Shown piece after piece: positions 5,704 through 9,829 of a DNA stretch of 9,829 nucleotides. Source of the DNA: an uncultured Synechococcus sp. (lineage in GTDB: Bacteria > Cyanobacteriota > Cyanobacteriia > PCC-6307 > Cyanobiaceae); contig CALGVO010000021.1 of assembly GCA_937930135.1 (NCBI GenBank), positions 1-9,829 on the forward strand, in the 5' to 3' direction. The notes beneath the pieces were generated by a model. It was not told the DNA's origin and made no database searches. It saw only the letters and a list, made by a program, of their open reading frames with translations. Position 1 is the first letter of the stretch; every line of letters begins with the position of its first letter. Both the position numbers and the translations under genes were made by a program.

Positions 5704-6588
5704 ATGCGTCGCAGCGTTCGTGAAGCGATTGTCGGTTTTTCAATCGTGGGAGCGATTGCGGCCTTCGCCGGTACCATGCTCTGGATGCGTGGGATCCGAC
5801 TCGGGGCCGAAACCTGGACGGTGACCGTGAGCTTTGCGGATGCAGGCGGCCTGGATGCACGCTCACCCGTCACCTATCGGGGAATCCTCGTGGGTTCGGT
5901 TCGCTCGATTGCTGTCACCCCTGAGGCCGTGCTCGCCACCCTGGAGATCACAGAGCCTGACCTGCGCCTGCCTTTGCCGGTCACAGCCACCGTTGGTTCC
6001 GGTTCCCTGTTGGGTGGGGATGCTCAGGTGAATCTGATCTCGCAGAGCAGAGCCTTGCCTGCCGAGGCTCCGACTCCCAAATCCAAGCGTTGTGCCGGTA
6101 GCCAGGTGCTATGCAATGGCGCCAGGATCAGCGGTGTGGAGGCCCCCAGCCTGGATACGGTCACAGCGTCCATGCAACGTCTACTTCAGCAGGCTGAGAA
6201 GGACCAGCTGGTGACCAATCTGGTGGACTCCACCAAACAGTTCGATGCAACGGCGGAAGATGTGCAGAAGTTGATCAATCAGCTCAGTCGTGAAGTGGCT
6301 CGGGCCCAGCCCACGATCAACAACCTGAACAAAGCCACGGCGGAGGCTGCCGAAGCCTCGGTGCATATCAAGAACCTTGCTGCGGCGCTTGATAATCCCC
6401 AGACGGTGAATCAGTTGAAGCAAACGGTGAGCAATGCACAGTCGATGACGAAGAAGTTCGATGCGGTCGGAGGTGATGTGGAGAAGCTCACCTCCGATCC
6501 CACTTTCATGAAAGCCGTGCGCGATGTGACGATCGGCCTTGGTGCCTTCTTCCAGGAGCTCTATCCCGCCCAGACCAGTCATCCCTGA
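5704..6588 (+). CDS. MCE-domain (MlaD/TGD2-like, Ycf22 type) lipid-binding protein
   Basis: This 294-residue protein is the substrate-binding part of an MCE transporter. It has one N-terminal transmembrane helix (about 8-28), then an MCE domain (about 38-115) with typical VSFADAGGLDARSPVTYRGILVGSV and a GSLLGGDAQVNLI end. A long helical tail follows (about 148-285), rich in Gln, Ala, Asn and Lys with coiled-coil character. In the family, MCE domains form hexamers around a hydrophobic channel, and the tail can form a tube; here the protein likely sits in the plasma or thylakoid membrane with the MCE domain outside the cytoplasm. Between domain and tail is an insert with two cysteines (130 and 137) that could form a disulfide. 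It starts 5 bp after the ATPase stop; a GGAG about 12 bases upstream may serve as ribosome binding site. Confidence 0.92.
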   Translation: MRRSVREAIVGFSIVGAIAAFAGTMLWMRGIRLGAETWTVTVSFADAGGLDARSPVTYRGILVGSVRSIAVTPEAVLATLEITEPDLRLPLPVTATVGSGSLLGGDAQVNLISQSRALPAEAPTPKSKRCAGSQVLCNGARISGVEAPSLDTVTASMQRLLQQAEKDQLVTNLVDSTKQFDATAEDVQKLINQLSREVARAQPTINNLNKATAEAAEASVHIKNLAAALDNPQTVNQLKQTVSNAQSMTKKFDAVGGDVEKLTSDPTFMKAVRDVTIGLGAFFQELYPAQTSHP

Positions 6589-6597
6589 AGCGGCTGG

Positions 6598-6611
6598 CTG
6601 GTGTTCACCAG
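6598..6611. terminator. Small hairpin between convergent mlaD-like gene and chlD
   Basis: CTGGT, loop GTTC, ACCAG forms a 5-bp stem with a four-base loop in the 31-bp gap between the two convergent stops. It is well placed to end transcripts from both sides. There is no run of T after it on either strand and the stem is short, so it is a weak candidate. Confidence 0.25.
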
Positions 6612-6619
6612 GTCGATGG

Positions 6620-8803
6620 TCACACCGAGTTGATTGCTTCCATGGCGATAGCGGCAATCGCCTGGTCGCTGGCCTTGGGCAGCTGCACATACTTGCCTCC
6701 GGCGGCTTCGGCGAGGTCTTTGCCCATGCCGCTGCCGATGAACTTGCGCTCGGTGTCGATCACCAGCAGCTTGATGCCCAGCAGCCGGTAGCGGCTCGCG
6801 ACATCCAGCACCTCCTGTTTGAGGTCGGGCTTCTCCTCCCCCTCCAGCTGGGGCTGCCCCAGAGACGTGCTCAAGGGCACATTGCCGCGGCCATCGGTGA
6901 TCGCCACCACCACCACCTGGCCGAGATCGCCCGTGGCCAGAGCATTGGCTCCCACCCGGGCTGCCTGGGTGAGGCCATGGGCCAGCGGTGAGCCGCCGCC
7001 GCAGGGCATCGATTCCAGGCGCCGGCGGGCGGCGGTGATCGAGCGGGTGGGCGGCAGCAGCACCTCAGCCTGGTCGCCACGGAAGGGGATCAGGGCCACT
7101 TCATCGCGGTTCTCATAGGCCTCGGTGAGCAGGCGGATCACGGCGCCCTTGGCACTCTGCATCCGGTTCAGGGCCATCGATCCGCTGGCGTCCACCAGGA
7201 AGATCACAAGGGCGCCGGCCTTGCGCTGCAGCAGCTTGGCGCGCAGGTCGGCCTCCTCCACGATCACGGTGCGCTCCGGTTGGCGAGCCCGGCGCGTTTT
7301 CTGGTAAGGCGCCGCCGCGCGCAGGGTGGCATCCACGGCGATCCGGCGCACTGGGCCGCGGGGCAGCATCGGTTTCACGTAACGGCCGCGGCTGTCGCTG
7401 AACACCACCGAACGACTGCCGCTGCTGCCGCTTTTGCTTTTGGCGGCGTTGAACAGCAGCAGATCCGGATCGATCGCCACAGCTTCCGGGTCGAGCATGA
7501 ACTCCTCGGGCACCGAGGGAGGCGCTTGGTCGTCTGGAGAGTCCTCCTCCGGGCTGTCGTCTTGGTCCGGATCGTTGTCGTCGCTGCTGTCGTCGTCGGG
7601 CGGTTCGCTCTCGTCCTCGCCGGATCCTTCCGGCGGTGGCGGCTGATTCTCGGGGTTCTGATCACCCGCCTCCGGTGGCGGCGGGCTCTGGTCCTGCGGC
7701 TGCTCGGGGGGAGGTGGCGGCTCCATCTGCTGATCCGGTGGCGGCAGCTGGGAGGCGCGCGGTGCGATCACCAGAGCCACGGCCACCTGCAGGTCGTCGG
7801 CCTCCACCCGGTCGCGTCCGCTCAGGGCGGCATGGGCCTTGGCGACACGCACGGCATACAGCTCGGAGCGGTGGCCCTCCACGCCGCCCCGAATCGCCTC
7901 GGTCACCAGATAGGCAATCTGTTCGCTGCTGATCTGCACATCCGGCAGCCATTGGCGTGCCAGCAGCAGCTGGGTGGCGAGGGCATCGGTCTCCTCGCGC
8001 CAGCGCTCGGCGAAGCTGCGGCTGCACTGGCCGTGGGCCAGCACCGCCTCGGTGATCTCCACCCGCTGCTCGGTGCTCACCAGCTGGTTGGCGGAGAGGG
8101 CAATGGCGAAGCGATCGAGCAGGTGATCGCGCACCGTGCCCTCCTCCGGGTTGTAGGTGGCGATCAGCAGCGGGCGGCAGGGGTGGCTGAGGCTCAGCCC
8201 CTCCCGCTCCACCTGGTTCACGCCGCTGCCCACGGCGGCCAGCAGCAGATTGACGATGCCGTCATCGAGCAGGTTGAGCTCATCCACATAGAGCACGCCG
8301 CGATGGGCTTCCGCCAGCAGGCCTGGTTGGAACACGGCGTTGCCACCGGCCAGAGATGCGGTCACATCCACGGAGCCCACGAGACGGTCTTCGGTGACGC
8401 CCAGGGGCACCTGCACGAATGGCGCGGGAATCACCCGGGTGGGCATCAGGGCGTCCGAGCTCCTGTTGTCGGGATCTCCTCCCAGGGCGGTGATGCGTCG
8501 CCGAGCGTTTGCGTCCCAGTCGTCCGGCCTGGTGGGGTCGAGGTTGCGGCCGTGGCTCTGGGGGCCGTCGCCGCCCTCCACATCCAGCACCTCAATCGGA
8601 GGAAGCAGAGCATGCAGTCCCCTCGCCAGCACGGATTTGCCCGTGCCCCTGCCACCGGCGATGATCACGCCGCCCAGGCCGGGATCCACCGCCGCCAGCA
8701 TCAGCGCAAGTTTGAGGGTGCCATGCCCGGTGATCGCAGCCAGCGGGAAGGCGCGGTTGGCCTGATCCTGGGCTGCCGTGCTGGCCACTCCGCTTGCCAC
8801 CAT
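6620..8803 (-). CDS. chlD: Magnesium chelatase subunit ChlD
   Basis: ChlD pairs with ChlI and ChlH to insert magnesium into protoporphyrin IX with ATP, the first committed step of chlorophyll synthesis, in the cytoplasm or at the membrane surface. The 727-residue product has an AAA+ domain (about 18-350) with Walker A GGRGTGKS (50-57), Walker B GVLYVDELNLLDD (169-181), the sensor segment IATYNPEEG (214-222) and the LLDR arginine (228-231). A low-complexity linker (about 353-432) is first Pro/Gln-rich, then Asp/Glu-rich. A von Willebrand A domain (about 530-720) has the metal site DASGS (538-542), plus Thr636-Asp637 in AITDGRG. Length and order match the family. The ATG at 8803 gives a short leader before FPLAAITGH; no strong ribosome site is seen. 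The gene converges on the mlaD-like gene (31-bp gap) and diverges from folK. Confidence 0.97.
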   Translation of the reverse strand: MVASGVASTAAQDQANRAFPLAAITGHGTLKLALMLAAVDPGLGGVIIAGGRGTGKSVLARGLHALLPPIEVLDVEGGDGPQSHGRNLDPTRPDDWDANARRRITALGGDPDNRSSDALMPTRVIPAPFVQVPLGVTEDRLVGSVDVTASLAGGNAVFQPGLLAEAHRGVLYVDELNLLDDGIVNLLLAAVGSGVNQVEREGLSLSHPCRPLLIATYNPEEGTVRDHLLDRFAIALSANQLVSTEQRVEITEAVLAHGQCSRSFAERWREETDALATQLLLARQWLPDVQISSEQIAYLVTEAIRGGVEGHRSELYAVRVAKAHAALSGRDRVEADDLQVAVALVIAPRASQLPPPDQQMEPPPPPEQPQDQSPPPPEAGDQNPENQPPPPEGSGEDESEPPDDDSSDDNDPDQDDSPEEDSPDDQAPPSVPEEFMLDPEAVAIDPDLLLFNAAKSKSGSSGSRSVVFSDSRGRYVKPMLPRGPVRRIAVDATLRAAAPYQKTRRARQPERTVIVEEADLRAKLLQRKAGALVIFLVDASGSMALNRMQSAKGAVIRLLTEAYENRDEVALIPFRGDQAEVLLPPTRSITAARRRLESMPCGGGSPLAHGLTQAARVGANALATGDLGQVVVVAITDGRGNVPLSTSLGQPQLEGEEKPDLKQEVLDVASRYRLLGIKLLVIDTERKFIGSGMGKDLAEAAGGKYVQLPKASDQAIAAIAMEAINSV

Positions 8804-8894
8804 TGATGCGTCCAGCGCTGTTCAGGTGGCTCAGTCTCGCTGATGCCCTGAAGTGGACGCTGGACCAGGCTGGCTCCCAGCTTGCAGCGCGCGG
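8804..8894. promoter_or_regulatory. Divergent promoter region between chlD and folK
   Basis: These 91 bp lie between two outward-reading starts and should hold both promoters. GTCCAGCG (8810-8817) is repeated inverted as CGCTGGAC (8858-8865) with 40 bp between, and CAGCGCTG (8813-8820) is itself a perfect 8-bp palindrome. No clear -35/-10 pair is seen. An in-frame GTG at 8853 would extend folK into this gap. Confidence 0.35.
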
Positions 8895-9389
8895 ATGTCC
8901 GCCACCCGTCTGGCCATCGCCCTCGGTGCCAACCTCCCCAGCCCTGCCGGTGCGCCCCGTCAAACCTTGTGGGCGGTGCGGCCGCGGCTGGAGGCGCTGA
9001 TCGGCGCCTGGGCCGCTCCTGGCTCCGGGGACGCTCCCGCTTGCGCCTGGTCGCCTCTGCAGAAGACTGCGCCCGTCGGTGGGCCGCCGGATCAGCCCAG
9101 CTACTTCAATGCCGTGGTGCTGGTGAGCGGCGATCTTGGCGATCCCCATGCCGATCGGGCCCTGGCGTTGTTGGATCAGCTCCATAGGCTCGAACGTCAG
9201 TTCGGTCGCGACCGTGCCAGGGAGCAGCGCTGGGGGCCGCGCCCGTTGGATCTCGATCTCCTCTTCTGGGAGGAGCTGCGTCTGGACCAGCCGCGCCTGC
9301 AGTTGCCCCATCCCCGGCTGCATCTTCGTGCCTTTGTCTTGGAGCCCCTGCTGGCGGCGATGGCGTCATCGGCGGTGTGGCAGGCCTGA
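8895..9389 (+). CDS. folK: 6-hydroxymethyl-7,8-dihydropterin pyrophosphokinase (HPPK)
   Basis: FolK transfers pyrophosphate from ATP to 6-hydroxymethyl-7,8-dihydropterin, the step before dihydropteroate synthase in folate synthesis, in the cytoplasm. The 164-residue product has the family start LAIALGANL (6-14), the pterin-site motif QPSYFNAVV (67-75), and the signature RWGPRPLDLDLL (112-123). In it Asp119 and Asp121 correspond to the magnesium-binding pair of E. coli HPPK. LPHPRLHLRAFVLEPL (137-152) is the usual C-terminal motif. The ATG at 8895 places LAIALGANL near the N-terminus, as in the family. A GTG at 8853 would add 14 unlike residues and is less likely. No good Shine-Dalgarno sequence precedes either start. 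It is divergent from chlD and 37 bp ahead of the Nudix gene on the same strand, so those two may share a transcript. Confidence 0.95.
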   Translation: MSATRLAIALGANLPSPAGAPRQTLWAVRPRLEALIGAWAAPGSGDAPACAWSPLQKTAPVGGPPDQPSYFNAVVLVSGDLGDPHADRALALLDQLHRLERQFGRDRAREQRWGPRPLDLDLLFWEELRLDQPRLQLPHPRLHLRAFVLEPLLAAMASSAVWQA

Positions 9390-9426
9390 GAGGCACGGAA
9401 TCGATTGTCCCGCTGGCGCAACCGTC

Positions 9427-9829
9427 ATGCTGGTGTCGAGTCCGCCCCCTGATTCGATGGCATCCCTGCCGGCTTCCGAGCCCTGCGAGCTGCTCGAAAC
9501 GCTCGAGACGATGGAGGCCCGCAAAATCCGGTTTGAGCGTCATCGCATCAGGTTGCCGATGGGTGTCGAGGGCACCTTCGGCATCATTCGCCATCCCGGT
9601 GCCTCCCTGGCGGTGCCGATCACGAACGAGGGCCAGGTGGTGGTGCTGCGTCAGTACCGGTTCGCCGTGCAGGCCCGCCTGCTGGAGTTCCCCGCCGGCA
9701 CCCTGGAGGCGGGGGAGGATCCTCTGGAATCGATGCGACGGGAGCTCGGTGAGGAGGCGGGCTACAGCGCAGCCCGCTGGGATGCGCTGGGGCCGATGTT
9801 GCCCTGCCCCGGCTACTCCGATGAGGTGA
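9427..9829 (+). CDS. Nudix hydrolase, ADP-ribose pyrophosphatase-like, cut by the right edge
   Basis: The frame from the ATG at 9427 runs open to the window end (134 codons) and holds a complete Nudix box, GTLEAGED through REL then GEEAGY (residues 91-113), matching Gx5Ex7REUxEExGU. Upstream, VVVLRQYRFAVQARLLEFPAG (71-91) is typical of the ADP-ribose pyrophosphatase branch, and PCPGYSDEV at the cut end fits the same branch. Such enzymes split ADP-ribose or similar nucleoside diphosphates linked to a second group; the exact substrate cannot be read from sequence. Alternative starts are ATG at 9457 (MASLPASEP) and ATG at 9511; none has a clear ribosome binding site. The C-terminal part lies outside the window. 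Confidence 0.92.
   Translation, partial: MLVSSPPPDSMASLPASEPCELLETLETMEARKIRFERHRIRLPMGVEGTFGIIRHPGASLAVPITNEGQVVVLRQYRFAVQARLLEFPAGTLEAGEDPLESMRRELGEEAGYSAARWDALGPMLPCPGYSDEV

Noticed and set aside
4880..5866. Open frame of 328 codons on the minus strand opposite the ABC ATPase
   Set aside because: The plus-strand ATPase is complete with every ABC motif. The antisense product is rich in His, Pro and Arg with no recognisable domain.
7280..8806. Open frame of 508 codons on the plus strand opposite chlD
   Set aside because: The minus-strand ChlD has all its motifs across the same stretch. The plus-strand product is rich in Gly, His, Gln and Arg without any domain, typical of an antisense shadow.
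9377..9829. Plus-strand frame of 150 codons over the Nudix region
   Set aside because: It is out of frame with the true Nudix gene. Its product is Arg/Pro/Ser-rich with no motif, whereas the frame from 9427 holds a complete Nudix box.
1..9829. CRISPR array, insertion sequence, tRNA or phage remnants
   Set aside because: No regularly spaced repeats, transposase motifs, terminal inverted repeats or tRNA-like cloverleafs were seen. The window is filled by conserved housekeeping genes.

Overview
This window looks like a piece of the chromosome of a picocyanobacterium of the marine Synechococcus/Cyanobium group. The evidence is GC-rich coding DNA (above 60% by eye), genes for oxygenic photosynthesis (psbE, ycf48, rubA, chlD), the cyanobacterial NDH-1 cluster ndhC-ndhK-ndhJ, and compact packing with short intergenic gaps. 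Only one copy of the HIP1 octamer GCGATCGC was found, which fits picocyanobacteria better than freshwater strains that are rich in HIP1. Genus and strain are inference from remembered sequence and gene order.

Layout from left to right. Positions 1-1551 carry a leftward photosystem II group in the order rubA, ycf48, psbE; psbE is cut by the left edge after 11 codons. A 96-bp divergent gap (1552-1647) separates it from the rightward operon ndhC-ndhK-ndhJ (1648-3350), which has 3-bp and -4-bp junctions. A leftward YvcK/CofD-family gene with an added membrane-anchor region (3356-4675) converges on ndhJ with only 5 bp between them. A 189-bp divergent region (4676-4864) holds an 8-bp direct repeat. 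It is followed by a rightward two-gene unit for an MCE-type lipid transporter: the ABC ATPase at 4865-5698 and the membrane-anchored MCE protein at 5704-6588. The leftward magnesium chelatase gene chlD (6620-8803) converges on that unit. A 91-bp divergent gap leads to rightward folK (8895-9389) and the start of a Nudix hydrolase gene cut by the right edge (9427-9829).

How the genes work together. rubA, ycf48 and psbE all serve assembly of the photosystem II reaction centre. NdhC, NdhK and NdhJ belong to the thylakoid NDH-1 complex used in cyclic electron flow, respiration and CO2 uptake. ChlD takes part in the first committed step of chlorophyll synthesis. The ATPase and MCE protein are two of the three parts of a lipid transporter; no permease gene is visible here. 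FolK makes a folate precursor and the Nudix protein probably hydrolyses ADP-ribose or a related nucleotide.

No mobile element, CRISPR array, tRNA or rRNA gene was found. This is a conserved housekeeping and photosynthesis region, and I see no convincing undescribed system. The points most worth a second look are the membrane-anchored YvcK, the permease-less MCE pair, the repeat between them, and the glycine-rich Walker A of ChlD.
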